A DNA stretch of 10,139 nt from a bacterium (GCA_020056545.1 JAGVHM010000186.1:1-10139), one strand, 5' to 3'; counted from the first letter of the stretch, positions 1 to 7,029 are shown. Numbers and translations: made by a program. The notes: generated by a model not told the origin, from the letters alone.

Positions 1-1
1 C

Positions 2-490
2 GGGGCGCCTGGCGCCGGAGATGCGAACAGCGGCGAATCCTCACCTGAGCCTGAGATCGTTCTCCATGTTGTGGATATGGTTGAGATCAGGAAAGGGGAA
101 GCCTCGAACCGCCTTCTCTCCGAGCACGCCACCTATCATGTGTTTGCGGGGGACCTCTCCGCATCGAAGGTTACCCTTCGCCTTCCGGGCCGGCAGGGAG
201 AGGTGGTCTTGCGCGCCCCGGAGGCGCACTGGGACCTGCGGGCCGGGCATATCGCGCTCCCCGTGGGAGGCACCGCGGAAAACGGGGGGGGATGGTCGGC
301 CACCGTCGTCTCGGCGAAAATAAATCTCCGGGAGCGTATCCTGACCGCGCACGGGGAGGCGCGGCTTGCGGGGCCAGGCCTGACGATCGCGGGGGACAAC
401 CTGGTCTGGCGCTGGCGCGACGGGAAGTTGGAGCTTGAGCGGCCGAAGACCCGGGTATTGCCTGCCCGTGCGCTCGGCAGGAAAGGGTGA
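2..490 (+). CDS. lptC: LPS export protein LptC, 5'-truncated by window edge
   Basis: LptC is the bitopic inner-membrane protein whose periplasmic beta-jellyroll receives lipopolysaccharide from LptB2FG and hands it to LptA. The reading frame is open back to base 2, so the true start and the N-terminal membrane anchor lie outside the window; 162 residues remain. The visible part looks like an LptC jellyroll: a stretch beginning EIVLHVVDMVEIRKGE, then alternating hydrophobic strands, then a segment (about residues 95-150 of the fragment) with the 'A.INL.E.ILTAHGEARL' pattern of LptC/LptA-like beta strands. A GTG at 71 would give 139 residues, but coding clearly continues upstream of it. The stop is 4 bases before the chosen lptA start, and lptA-lptB follow, which strongly supports the call. 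The sequence itself is weakly conserved, so context carries much of the weight. A run of eight G lies inside the gene at 284-291. Confidence 0.83.
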   Translation, partial: GAPGAGDANSGESSPEPEIVLHVVDMVEIRKGEASNRLLSEHATYHVFAGDLSASKVTLRLPGRQGEVVLRAPEAHWDLRAGHIALPVGGTAENGGGWSATVVSAKINLRERILTAHGEARLAGPGLTIAGDNLVWRWRDGKLELERPKTRVLPARALGRKG

Positions 491-494
491 AGCG

Positions 495-1016
495 GTGAGG
501 AATCGGATCGTCGGCATTGCGGTTCTTCTCCTGGCGACGGCATCCCTTGCCGCCGCAGAAAACCCCCGGCTTCCCCGCTCCGGAGAATTGGGGAGCAAGC
601 CCATCGAGATCACCGCTGTACGGCTGTTCGCCGACAGCGTCAGGAATTCGGTGACCTTCGAGGAGAAAGTGGTCGCGCGACAGGAGGACGTGACCCTTTA
701 CAGCGACCGGTTGTTCGCGGAGTACAGCCCTGTCTCGGGGATCATCGAGAAAATCGTCGCCGACGGAAACGTTCGGGTGATCCAGGAGGACCGGGAGGCT
801 CGGGCGCCCCACGCCGAGTTCTACAACATGGAACAGCGGATCGTCCTTAAGGGGGGCGCGGAAGTGACGCAGGGAGGAAACACCCTGACGGGGGAGACGG
901 CGACCATCTACTTGATGGAAAACCGCTCCGTGGTATCGGGGCAGGAAGGCAGCCGGGTCAAGGCGGTTATTCTTCCGAAGGGGCAGATGGAGATCAAGGG
1001 GAAGGGCGGCAAGTGA
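495..1016 (+). CDS. lptA: LPS transport periplasmic protein LptA (OstA-like)
   Basis: LptA is the periplasmic bridge that carries lipopolysaccharide from LptC to LptD at the outer membrane. The chosen GTG start gives 173 residues, in the family range, and begins with a clear signal peptide: basic residues at 2-4 (RNR), a hydrophobic core at 5-18, and an Ala-rich cleavage region near AAA at 19-21, followed by ENPRLP. The mature part is a repeated beta-strand OstA/LptA domain, including '[18 protein letters not shown]', '[18 protein letters not shown]' and '[17 protein letters not shown]'. The frame is open further upstream to a GTG at 435, but that start would put 20 charged residues before the signal peptide and overlap lptC. 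A purine-rich GGAAAGGG stretch (about 480-487) precedes 495. The stop overlaps the lptB start. The exact start is less certain than the identity. Confidence 0.9.
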   Translation: MRNRIVGIAVLLLATASLAAAENPRLPRSGELGSKPIEITAVRLFADSVRNSVTFEEKVVARQEDVTLYSDRLFAEYSPVSGIIEKIVADGNVRVIQEDREARAPHAEFYNMEQRIVLKGGAEVTQGGNTLTGETATIYLMENRSVVSGQEGSRVKAVILPKGQMEIKGKGGK

Positions 1017-1735
1017 AATCTCTCGCCGTCAGGGATCTTTCGAAGCGGTACAGACGCAGGGAAGTGGTCAGTGGGGTCTCGCTCGACATAGGGCCGGGGG
1101 AGGTCGTGGGGCTTCTTGGGCCCAACGGGGCCGGGAAAACGACGATTTTCTACATTATGGTCGGACTTGTGGCGCCGGAGAGGGGAGAGGTTTTCCTCAA
1201 CGGCCAGGATGTGACGCGCCTGCCGATGCACCTGCGGGTCCGGAGGGGGCTCGGATACCTCCCCCAGGAGCCCTCGGTGTTCCGGAAGCTGTCCGTCCGG
1301 GATAACATCATGGCGTTCCTGGAGGAAACGCCCCTGTCGGACGGCGAGCGGGAGGAGCGTCTCATCGGCCTCCTGCGGGATTTGCGGATCTCCCACGTGG
1401 CGGACAACCTGGGCCTGTCTCTTTCCGGGGGGGAGAGGCGGCGCGTGGAGATCGCCCGGGCGCTGGTGATGTCGCCTTCGTTCCTGCTCCTGGACGAGCC
1501 GTTCGCGGGGATCGACCCTATCTCGGTCGCAGACCTCCAGCAGATCATCCTTGGCTTAAAAGATAAGGGAATCGGGGTTATAATAACGGATCATAACGTG
1601 CGCGACACCCTCAAGGTGTGCGACCGAGCGTACATCATCTCGGAGGGAGAGATCCTGCTGGCGGGAAACCCGGAGGAGATATCCACGTCGGCGCGCGTTA
1701 GGGAAATCTATCTCGGAGATGGATTTACCCTCTGA
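1013..1735 (+). CDS. lptB: LPS export ABC transporter ATPase LptB
   Basis: LptB is the cytoplasmic ATPase of the LptB2FG complex that extracts lipopolysaccharide from the inner membrane. At 240 residues it is the usual length. All nucleotide-binding motifs are intact: Walker [10 protein letters not shown] (36-44), Q-loop Gln-85 in GYLPQE, signature LSGGERRR (137-144), Walker B FLLLDEP (157-163) with catalytic Glu-162, D-loop around 166-169, and the H-loop His-194 in ITDHNV. The sequence [24 protein letters not shown] is characteristic of LptB rather than of amino-acid or sugar transporter ATPases. The GTG start overlaps the lptA stop by 4 bases, implying translational coupling. The partner permease genes lptF and lptG are not in the window. 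A patch of AT-rich codons (1553-1600), including a TTA leucine codon, lies between Walker B and the H-loop and stands out from the GC-rich surroundings. Confidence 0.98.
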   Translation: MKSLAVRDLSKRYRRREVVSGVSLDIGPGEVVGLLGPNGAGKTTIFYIMVGLVAPERGEVFLNGQDVTRLPMHLRVRRGLGYLPQEPSVFRKLSVRDNIMAFLEETPLSDGEREERLIGLLRDLRISHVADNLGLSLSGGERRRVEIARALVMSPSFLLLDEPFAGIDPISVADLQQIILGLKDKGIGVIITDHNVRDTLKVCDRAYIISEGEILLAGNPEEISTSARVREIYLGDGFTL

Positions 1736-1750
1736 TCGCCTGGGGGCGGG

Positions 1751-3232
1751 ATGGCGCTGGAGCTTAGACAGTCCCTGAAATTGAGCCAGCAGCTTGTGAT
1801 GACGCCACAGCTGCAGCAGGCGATCAAGCTCTTGCAACTTTCGCGCCTTGAACTCCAGCAAGCCATCCGTGAAGAACTGGAAAAGAACCCCGTCCTCGAA
1901 GAGTCCCAGGAGGGGCCCCAGGACGGGGGTGATTCCCAGGAGGAACGGGCCGCCGGGACCGGGGAAGCCGGCCCCGCCCAGGAAGACGGTGCGGCGCCTG
2001 CCGGGGAAGCCCCTCCGCAGAGAGCAGAAAAAGGGCTTATCGACCGGCTCGACTGGAACTACTACTTCGGGGACGGGGGGCACCAGGAAGGGCGGGGCGA
2101 GCGGGAAAGGGAAGAGGACGACGGCCGCCCATACTATGAGAACCTGGTTTCACGGAAGCCCTCCCTGGCGGAGCACCTTGAGTGGCAGATGGGCCTGTCC
2201 ACCGCCGATGAAACGCTGCGGCACATCGCCACGTACCTTATCGGGAACATAGACGAGAACGGCTACCTGAAGGTTTCCGCCGAGGAGGCCGCACTGACCC
2301 TTTCGGAGCCCCAGGAAGCTGTCGACCACGGCATCGCGAAAATCCAGTCACTGGACCCCTTGGGGGTTGGCGCCCGCGACCTGAGGGAATGCCTGATGAT
2401 CCAGGCCCGGGAAAAGGGAGACGACTTCGCGCTGCCCCTGAAAATCCTCACCGACCATTTCGACTTTTTTTGCCGTGGCGATCTCGGAGGTATCTCTCGG
2501 CGGCTCCGGGTTTCGCGGGAAGCGGTCCGGGACGCCTACCAGAAGCTGGTGACCCTCTCTCCCAAGCCCGGAAGGGAATTCTCCGGGGACGACGTCCACT
2601 ACATCACGCCCGACGTCCATATCTTCAAGGTCGACGACCAGTGGGTGATCACCCTGAACGAGGATGGCCAGCCCCGCCTGCGCCTGAGCTCCTATTACCG
2701 CCGTCTCCTTGCCGAAGGCGACTCGCTGCCGAAGGAGGACCGGGAGTTTATCAAACAGAAAATAAACTCCGCGCTGTGGTTCATAAAGAGCATCCAGCAG
2801 CGGCAGCGGACCATCTATAAGGTCGTGGAGAGCATAATCAAGCTGCAGCGGGATTTCCTCGAGCACGGCCCGAAGGGGCTGCGGCCGCTGACCCTCCGGG
2901 ACGTCGCGGAGGACATATCGATGCACGAGTCCACCGTTTCGCGGGTGACGAGCGGCAAGTACGCCTACACGCCCCACGGCATTTTCGAGCTGAAATACTT
3001 TTTCAACTCGGGGCTGAACCGCGACGGGGGCGAGGATGACATCGCATCCAAGTCGGTCAAGGAGAAGATCCGTGAGATCATATCCGCGGAGGGGGGCGGG
3101 AAACCGCTGTCCGACCAGGAACTGATGCGGCTTCTCAGGAACCAGGGGATCCGGATCGCCCGCCGGACCGTGACGAAGTACCGGGCCCAGCTCGGGATGC
3201 TTCCGTCGTCGAGGAGAAAAAAGCCGTTCTAG
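1751..3232 (+). CDS. rpoN: RNA polymerase sigma-54 factor
   Basis: RpoN directs RNA polymerase to -24/-12 promoters that need AAA+ activators. The 493-residue product has the full architecture. Region I (1-50) is Gln/Leu-rich and starts LELRQSLKLSQQLVMTPQLQ, the activator-interaction segment. Region II (about 51-115) is a variable acidic, Gly/Pro/Glu-rich linker. The core-binding region follows (about 130-320, with 'DENGYLKVS' and 'SLDPLGVGARDLRECL'). A helix-turn-helix lies near 380-400 (LTLRDVAEDISMHESTVSR). The RpoN box ARRTVTKYR is at 470-478, the invariant -24 recognition signature. The ATG lies 15 bases after the lptB stop behind a GGGGGCGGG stretch, so the ribosome-binding site is poor and read-through from lptB is likely. 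Adjacency to lptB upstream and hpf/ptsN downstream is the classic proteobacterial order. A run of seven T at 2464-2470 falls in a Phe-Phe-Cys stretch of the core-binding region. Confidence 0.98.
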   Translation: MALELRQSLKLSQQLVMTPQLQQAIKLLQLSRLELQQAIREELEKNPVLEESQEGPQDGGDSQEERAAGTGEAGPAQEDGAAPAGEAPPQRAEKGLIDRLDWNYYFGDGGHQEGRGEREREEDDGRPYYENLVSRKPSLAEHLEWQMGLSTADETLRHIATYLIGNIDENGYLKVSAEEAALTLSEPQEAVDHGIAKIQSLDPLGVGARDLRECLMIQAREKGDDFALPLKILTDHFDFFCRGDLGGISRRLRVSREAVRDAYQKLVTLSPKPGREFSGDDVHYITPDVHIFKVDDQWVITLNEDGQPRLRLSSYYRRLLAEGDSLPKEDREFIKQKINSALWFIKSIQQRQRTIYKVVESIIKLQRDFLEHGPKGLRPLTLRDVAEDISMHESTVSRVTSGKYAYTPHGIFELKYFFNSGLNRDGGEDDIASKSVKEKIREIISAEGGGKPLSDQELMRLLRNQGIRIARRTVTKYRAQLGMLPSSRRKKPF

Positions 3233-3258
3233 TTTTTGCAGCAACAGCACGTATCCGC

Positions 3259-3266
3259 AAAGGAGG
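3259..3266 (+). promoter_or_regulatory. Strong ribosome-binding site for hpf
   Basis: AAAGGAGG lies 9 bases before the GTG start of hpf at 3276. It is an almost perfect anti-16S match and fixes that start. A second AAGGAG sits immediately before the GTG, too close to act alone. It occupies the 43-base rpoN-hpf gap, one of the two largest gaps in the window, so hpf may be translated more strongly than its neighbours. Confidence 0.75.
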
Positions 3267-3275
3267 CATAAAGGA

Positions 3276-3815
3276 GTGAGCAAGATCAACGTCACATTCC
3301 GTCACGTCGATCCGAGCAAGCCGCTGAAGGACTACGTGACCGAAAAACTCTCGAAAGTACAGAAGGTCGTTGACCAGCCGTTCGACGCGCACGTAACCCT
3401 TTCAGTGGAGAAGTACCGGCATATAGCCGAGGTGTTCACCACCGGCAAGGGGATAACGATCAAGGCGTTCGAGTCCACCGATGACCTGTATTCCGCGATA
3501 GACCTGGTGTGCGACAAGGTCGAGCGGCAGCTCAAGAAATACCGCGAAAGACGCAAGGAGAAGGCGGTGGGATCCTCCCCCGCGCCTGTCGTTTCGGGAT
3601 CCTCCCTCACGATCCAGGAAGCCGGCGAGGGACCGCGGATCGTCCGTTCCGACAATTTCCTCACCAAGCCGATGAGCGTGGAGGAGGCCGCCCACCACCT
3701 CGATCTCCTCAGGGTGGACGTTGTCATGTTCGTGAACCAGGAGACCAACCAGCCCAGCGTCGTCTTCCGCCAGCAGGACGGGAACATCGGGTTCACGGAG
3801 CCTTCCCGCCGATGA
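3276..3815 (+). CDS. hpf: Ribosome hibernation promoting factor, long form
   Basis: Long-form HPF binds the 30S decoding centre in slow growth and pairs ribosomes into inactive 100S dimers. The 179-residue product has both domains. The N-terminal S30AE/YfiA domain (about 1-95) starts SKINVTFRHVDPSKPLKDYV, includes 'EVFTTGKGITIKA' and ends in a basic KKYRERRKEK tail. A Ser/Pro/Gly linker (about 97-120) leads to the C-terminal dimerisation domain (about 121-175), with IVRSDNFLTKPMSVEEA, 'MFVNQETNQPSVVFRQQDGN' and final GFTEP. The rpoN-linked HPF of enteric bacteria is the short form of about 95 residues, so this operon carries the long type known from Firmicutes and many other phyla. The GTG start is set by the AAAGGAGG site. 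The stop overlaps the ptsN start (ATGA at 3812-3815). Confidence 0.97.
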   Translation: MSKINVTFRHVDPSKPLKDYVTEKLSKVQKVVDQPFDAHVTLSVEKYRHIAEVFTTGKGITIKAFESTDDLYSAIDLVCDKVERQLKKYRERRKEKAVGSSPAPVVSGSSLTIQEAGEGPRIVRSDNFLTKPMSVEEAAHHLDLLRVDVVMFVNQETNQPSVVFRQQDGNIGFTEPSRR

Positions 3816-4273
3816 AGATCCTGGACATGGTCTCTCCCGGAGGCGTCATCTGCAACCTGCGGGCGGGGACAAAGGAAGGGGTTCTTCTCGAGATGGCGGA
3901 AGCGGCCGCCGCCGGCGTCCCGTCGCTCTCCGCGCAGGACCTGACATCCATCCTGATGGAGCGGGAGAGCCTGGGAAGCACGGGGATCGGGGACGGCGTG
4001 GCGATTCCGCACGGCAAGGTACCGGGCCTGAACCGGCTCGTCGCCGTTTTCGGGCGCAGCAGCGCGGGTGTGCAGTTCCATTCCATCGACGGCAAGCCGG
4101 CGCAGCTGTTTTTCCTGATCGTGGCCCCCGAGCATTCCGCCGGCATGCATCTGAAGGCCCTGGCCCGCGTCTCCCGACTGCTCAAGGACGCGCGGTTCCG
4201 CCAGGACCTTCTCGCCGCCCGGGATGTCGAAGATCTGCGCAGGGTCCTCCGGGAGGAAGACGAAAGGTCGTAA
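3812..4273 (+). CDS. ptsN: PTS EIIA protein of the nitrogen/fructose type (PtsN-like)
   Basis: A single-domain EIIA of the fructose/nitrogen class (PTS_EIIA_2), 153 residues. It accepts phosphate on a histidine and in the known PtsN proteins acts by binding regulatory targets rather than by carrying sugar. The frame is open far upstream, but the ATG at 3812 overlaps the hpf stop and gives the normal length and the normal beginning (MKILDMVSPGGVICNL). Visible motifs are 'LTSILMERESLGSTGIGDGVAIPHGK', with the phosphorylatable His-67 in IPHGK, then the 'AVFGRSSAGVQF' and 'AQLFFLIVAPEHSAGMHLKALARVSRLL' segments, which hold the second conserved His. Position after rpoN-hpf is the usual ptsN location. 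Because a full PTS lies downstream, phosphate could reach it from the ordinary HPr; no separate NPr or GAF-containing EI-Ntr is seen here. Fructose-EIIA identity is excluded only by context. Confidence 0.93.
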   Translation: MKILDMVSPGGVICNLRAGTKEGVLLEMAEAAAAGVPSLSAQDLTSILMERESLGSTGIGDGVAIPHGKVPGLNRLVAVFGRSSAGVQFHSIDGKPAQLFFLIVAPEHSAGMHLKALARVSRLLKDARFRQDLLAARDVEDLRRVLREEDERS

Positions 4274-4278
4274 CGGAC

Positions 4279-4285
4279 GAGGAGG
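4279..4285 (+). promoter_or_regulatory. Ribosome-binding site deciding the hprK start
   Basis: GAGGAGG ends 8 bases before a GTG at 4294, but only 2 bases before the in-frame GTG at 4288. The spacing favours 4294 as the initiator of hprK. The two choices differ by two residues. Confidence 0.6.
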
Positions 4286-4293
4286 CAGTGGAA

Positions 4294-5232
4294 GTGCCGG
4301 TTACTGTCGACCATTTTCTCCAGGCGTGCGCCGCTCCGCTCGGGCTGCGGCTTCTTGCCGGAGGCGGCGGCCTGACGCGGGAGATCACGGACCAAAGGGT
4401 CCAGAAGGCCGGCCTTGCGATGACCGGGGAGGTGAGGTCGACCCACGAGGGACGCATCCAGGTGCTCGGGGAGACCGAAATCACCTATTTAGAGGGCCAG
4501 CCGCAAACGCGGCAGACCGCAATCGCGGAAGTGTTTTTCTCGGGCCCTCTGGCGTGCGCCGTGGTCGGGGGATCCCTTGCCGTCCCCCCCGTCTTCCTCG
4601 CGGCCGCCGATCACCACTCGGTTCCGCTCATCTCTTCGCCGCTTTCGACGTCGGAGCTGATCGATAACACGCTCAAGGCGCTGGGCCGGATGTTCGCCGA
4701 GACCGCCACTGTCCACGGGGTGCTGATGGACATCCTCGGCCTGGGAGTTCTTATCCAGGGTCACAGCGGAATAGGAAAGAGCGAATGCGCGCTCGATCTG
4801 ATCCTGCGGGGGCACAGGATAGTCGCCGACGACATCATCCACCTCGAGAAGCGGGGGCCCAGCACGATCCTCGGTGGCGGAAGCGACCTGACCAGGCACC
4901 ACATGGAGATCAGGGGCCTGGGGATCATCAGCCTCCGCGATCTTTTCGGTCTATCCGCGATAACGGACCTGAAGAAAATTGAAATGGTCATCCAGGTCGA
5001 GGATTGGGACCCGAAAAAGGAGTACGACCGTCTCGGCCTTGAGGATCGCAGGACGACGCTGCTGGGCGTGTCCCTCCCGACGCTGCTCATCCCGATATCG
5101 CCTGGGCGCAACCTGTCGACGATCGTGGAGGTGGCGGTACGGAACCACATCCTTAAGACGCAGGGGGCCCATGCGGCACGCGATCTCGTGGAGCGGCAGT
5201 CCCGGCGGACGGGGGGAGGGCCGGCGCGATGA
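4294..5232 (+). CDS. hprK: HPr kinase/phosphorylase
   Basis: HprK phosphorylates HPr on a regulatory serine using ATP or pyrophosphate and removes that phosphate by phosphorolysis, linking PTS activity to metabolic state. From the 4294 start it has 312 residues, close to the 310 or so of Bacillus HprK. The N-terminal domain (about 1-130) carries 'KAGLAMTGEVRSTHEGRIQVLG' and 'PPVFLAAADHHSVPLISSPLSTSELI'. The catalytic His is about 141 (TVHGVLMDILGLGVLI). The P-loop GHSGIGKSE is about 156-164, with the Glu next to Lys/Ser. 'GHRIVADD' follows, and the HprK signature MEIRGLGIISLRDLFG begins about 204. The C-terminal region has SPGRNLSTIVEVAVRN, where many homologues read RPGRN. An alternative GTG is at 4288. 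The stop overlaps the rapZ start. HPr with a matching serine is encoded downstream. Confidence 0.96.
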   Translation: MPVTVDHFLQACAAPLGLRLLAGGGGLTREITDQRVQKAGLAMTGEVRSTHEGRIQVLGETEITYLEGQPQTRQTAIAEVFFSGPLACAVVGGSLAVPPVFLAAADHHSVPLISSPLSTSELIDNTLKALGRMFAETATVHGVLMDILGLGVLIQGHSGIGKSECALDLILRGHRIVADDIIHLEKRGPSTILGGGSDLTRHHMEIRGLGIISLRDLFGLSAITDLKKIEMVIQVEDWDPKKEYDRLGLEDRRTTLLGVSLPTLLIPISPGRNLSTIVEVAVRNHILKTQGAHAARDLVERQSRRTGGGPAR

Positions 5233-6134
5233 AACCGGAAAGGGAAGCAGGGCGAAGTTCACGCGTGGTACTCCTCACGGGGCTCTCCGGCTCCGGGAAA
5301 AGCACCGCCGCGAAGGTGTTCGAGGACCTCGGCTACTTCTGCGTGGACAACACCCCCCCGGTTCTACTGCCGAAGATCATCGACCTCGTCTCCGAAGCGC
5401 GTGGGGAGGGCGCCAAGATCGCACTGGTCGCCGACGTGAGGGTGCGTGAGTTCCTGCCGGACTTCGCGCGCGTGATCGCGGATCTGCGGGAGCGGGGCCA
5501 CGGCGTCCGTGTGCTTTTCCTGGACGCCGACGATGAAGTTCTGATGCGTCGGTTCAGCGAGACCCGCCGCAAACATCCCCTGGGGGGACGCGGAGGGGCC
5601 AAGGAGGCGATCCGGCGGGAAAGGAAAGTCCTCACGCCGCTCCGGGAGATGGCCGACACGGTGCTCAACACGACGCGGTTCACCGTCCACCAGCTGCGCG
5701 ACGACCTCCTGCGCCGCTTCCGGGTGCAGGACAAGGCGGGACTGGGTGTGAGCGTCATCTCCTTCGGATACCGGTACGGGATCCCCCTGGAGGCGGACAT
5801 GGTGGTGGACGTCCGGTTCCTGTCCAACCCCAACTTCATCCCGGGCCTGAAGCACCTCTCCGGGCTGGACCGGAAGGTCCGGGCGCACGTCCTCTCGGCG
5901 CAGACCACCAAGAAATTCATGCGGCTGATGACCTCCTTCTTGCATTTCCTCCTTCCCCTTTATACGAAGGAGGGGAAAGCGTATTTCACGCTTGGGATAG
6001 GGTGCACAGCCGGTAGGCACCGCTCCGTGGTCATCGCGGAAGCCCTGCTGAAGATACTGGCGGGGGCGTCGGCACCCGCGGCGGTCCACCGCGACCTCCA
6101 CCGGTCGTCCGGCAGGCGCGGGAGCGTTCCATGA
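5229..6134 (+). CDS. rapZ: RapZ / YvcJ-family P-loop nucleotide-binding protein
   Basis: RapZ-family proteins (formerly YhbJ/YvcJ) bind nucleotides through an N-terminal P-loop. In E. coli the C-terminal domain binds the sRNAs GlmY/GlmZ and steers RNase E to control glucosamine-6-phosphate synthase; the role outside enteric bacteria is largely open. The 301-residue product has Walker A GLSGSGKS (18-25), 'GYFCVDNTPPVLLPKI' (35-50), a DVR motif at 69-71, 'LFLDADDEVLMRRFSETRRKHPL' and the C-terminal 'SFGYRYGIPLEADMVVDVRFLSNP'. The C-terminal hallmark is GCTAGRHRS (258-266), where the family usually has GCTGGxHRS, so one glycine is replaced by alanine. The tail after HRS is Arg/His-rich, as in other RapZ proteins, and the total length is somewhat above the usual 285-290. 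Both ends overlap neighbours with ATGA, indicating coupling to hprK and to the EIIA gene. Identity is secure; the cellular target is not. Confidence 0.95.
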   Translation: MKPEREAGRSSRVVLLTGLSGSGKSTAAKVFEDLGYFCVDNTPPVLLPKIIDLVSEARGEGAKIALVADVRVREFLPDFARVIADLRERGHGVRVLFLDADDEVLMRRFSETRRKHPLGGRGGAKEAIRRERKVLTPLREMADTVLNTTRFTVHQLRDDLLRRFRVQDKAGLGVSVISFGYRYGIPLEADMVVDVRFLSNPNFIPGLKHLSGLDRKVRAHVLSAQTTKKFMRLMTSFLHFLLPLYTKEGKAYFTLGIGCTAGRHRSVVIAEALLKILAGASAPAAVHRDLHRSSGRRGSVP

Positions 6135-6544
6135 TCGGTGTCGTCGTCGTCTCGCACGGTCACCTGGCCACGGAGCTTCTGCGGACGGCCGAGATCATCG
6201 TCGGTAGGGTCGAGAACGTCGTCGCCGTCGACATCGACCCCAAGATGGGCATGGACGAGATCCACAAGACCGTCGAGGGAGCCATCCGCACCGTCGAGCT
6301 GGGGAAGGGAGTCATGCTCCTGATCGACATGTTCGGAGGGACTCCGTCGAACATAGGTCTTTCGTTCCTTGGGACGCACCAGGTCGAGGTGGTGACGGGC
6401 GTCAACCTGCCAATGATAGTCAAGCTCCAGACGGCCCGCGCCACGATGTCGCTCCCTGACCTGGCGCGGTACCTGCAGGAGTACGGCCAGCGCAACATCA
6501 CCATCCCCGGCGACATGTTGAAGAAAAAGGCGGAGAAGAAGTAG
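6131..6544 (+). CDS. PTS mannose-family EIIA protein
   Basis: Mannose-class (PTS-EIIA-Man) phosphocarrier that takes phosphate from HPr and passes it to EIIB. The 137-residue protein begins MIGVVVVSHGHLATELL; His-9 in the SHGHLA motif corresponds to the active His-10 of E. coli ManX. The second hallmark, LLIDMFGGTPSNIGLSF, is complete, as is the 'VEVVTGVNLPMIVK' strand-loop. It is a free-standing domain, whereas E. coli ManX fuses EIIA to EIIB. The ATG overlaps the rapZ stop (ATGA at 6131). The Lys-rich tail (KKKAEKK) sits just before the EIIB gene. In several deltaproteobacteria this EIIA is found beside hprK/rapZ, and a regulatory role has been suggested for such proteins; here the full EIIB/C/D set follows, so transport is also possible. 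Confidence 0.95.
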   Translation: MIGVVVVSHGHLATELLRTAEIIVGRVENVVAVDIDPKMGMDEIHKTVEGAIRTVELGKGVMLLIDMFGGTPSNIGLSFLGTHQVEVVTGVNLPMIVKLQTARATMSLPDLARYLQEYGQRNITIPGDMLKKKAEKK

Positions 6545-6546
6545 CG

Positions 6547-7023
6547 ATGTCGCTGGAGATGGTGAGGGTCGATTGCCGGCTCATACACGGCCAGATCGTG
6601 GAGACCTGGCTGCCGCACACAGGCGCCGACTGCCTGCTCGTGGCCAACGAGGATCTCGCGGGGAACCCTTTCCTCCGCTCGGTCATGGAGCTGGCCGTGC
6701 CTTCGTCGGCCTGCGTCGTATTCTGCCGGCTGGAGGAAGTCGCCTGTGCTCTCGCGGAAATCGACCGAGTGGGGAAGAAGGTTATCCTTCTCTGCTCGAG
6801 CTTCGCGGACGCCCTCCGGATCTATCGCTCTGGAGTCCGGTTCTCATCCATCAACATCGGGAACCTGCACTACTCCGCCGGCAAGGTGGAAATCTCCCCG
6901 TCGGTGTTTTTCTCGCAGGAGGATTTCGACGCGGTCAGCTGCTTCTGCCACAACGGGATCGCCGTTAACGTCCGCGCCACTCCCTTCGACCCGGGGACCT
7001 GCTACGAGCCCGAGCGGGAATAA
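6547..7023 (+). CDS. PTS mannose/fructose/sorbose-family EIIB protein, cysteine-rich
   Basis: Mannose-family EIIB, the cytoplasmic protein that takes phosphate from EIIA and gives it to the sugar bound in EIIC/EIID. The 158-residue product opens with VRVDCRLIHGQIVETW; His-14 is the phosphorylated residue of the family's RLIHGQ motif, where the residue before Arg is usually Asp (DDRLIHGQ) but here is Cys-10. Later family landmarks are 'LVANEDLAGNPFLRSVMELAVP' and 'INIGNLHYSAGKVEIS', with IGN in place of the commoner VGG. Nine cysteines occur (10, 29, 56, 60, 67, 83, 132, 134, 152), far more than in neighbouring soluble proteins, including CxxxC and CxC spacings. The ATG is 2 bases after the EIIA stop; a second ATG lies at 6559, but the first is better placed. 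Confidence 0.94.
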   Translation: MSLEMVRVDCRLIHGQIVETWLPHTGADCLLVANEDLAGNPFLRSVMELAVPSSACVVFCRLEEVACALAEIDRVGKKVILLCSSFADALRIYRSGVRFSSINIGNLHYSAGKVEISPSVFFSQEDFDAVSCFCHNGIAVNVRATPFDPGTCYEPERE

Positions 7024-7029
7024 AAGGCA

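Noticed and set aside
435..494. Upstream GTG start for lptA adding 20 residues.
   Set aside because: It would bury the signal peptide behind charged residues and overlap lptC; GTG 495 puts the Arg-rich n-region at the N-terminus.
1553..1600. AT-rich codon patch in lptB, including a TTA codon, as a sign of recombination.
   Set aside because: The encoded residues are normal LptB sequence running into the H-loop, and the patch is too short to indicate transfer.
2464..2470. Run of seven T in rpoN as a transcription terminator.
   Set aside because: No GC-rich stem precedes it and it lies in the middle of a conserved coding region.
3233..3275. Possible promoter or hairpin in the rpoN-hpf gap (TTGCAG; TTTGC...GCAAA).
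   Set aside because: No -10 element occurs at the right distance from TTGCAG, and the five-base stem with a 17-base loop is too weak to call a terminator.
2348..3295. A 315-codon minus-strand open frame opposite rpoN.
   Set aside because: The frame mirrors the codon structure of rpoN, shows no domain and ends inside the hpf start region. It is a GC-driven shadow.
3509..3811. Upstream 101-codon extension of the ptsN frame.
   Set aside because: It overlaps hpf completely in another frame, is low-complexity Arg/Pro-rich, and the ATG at 3812 gives the standard PtsN length and N-terminus.
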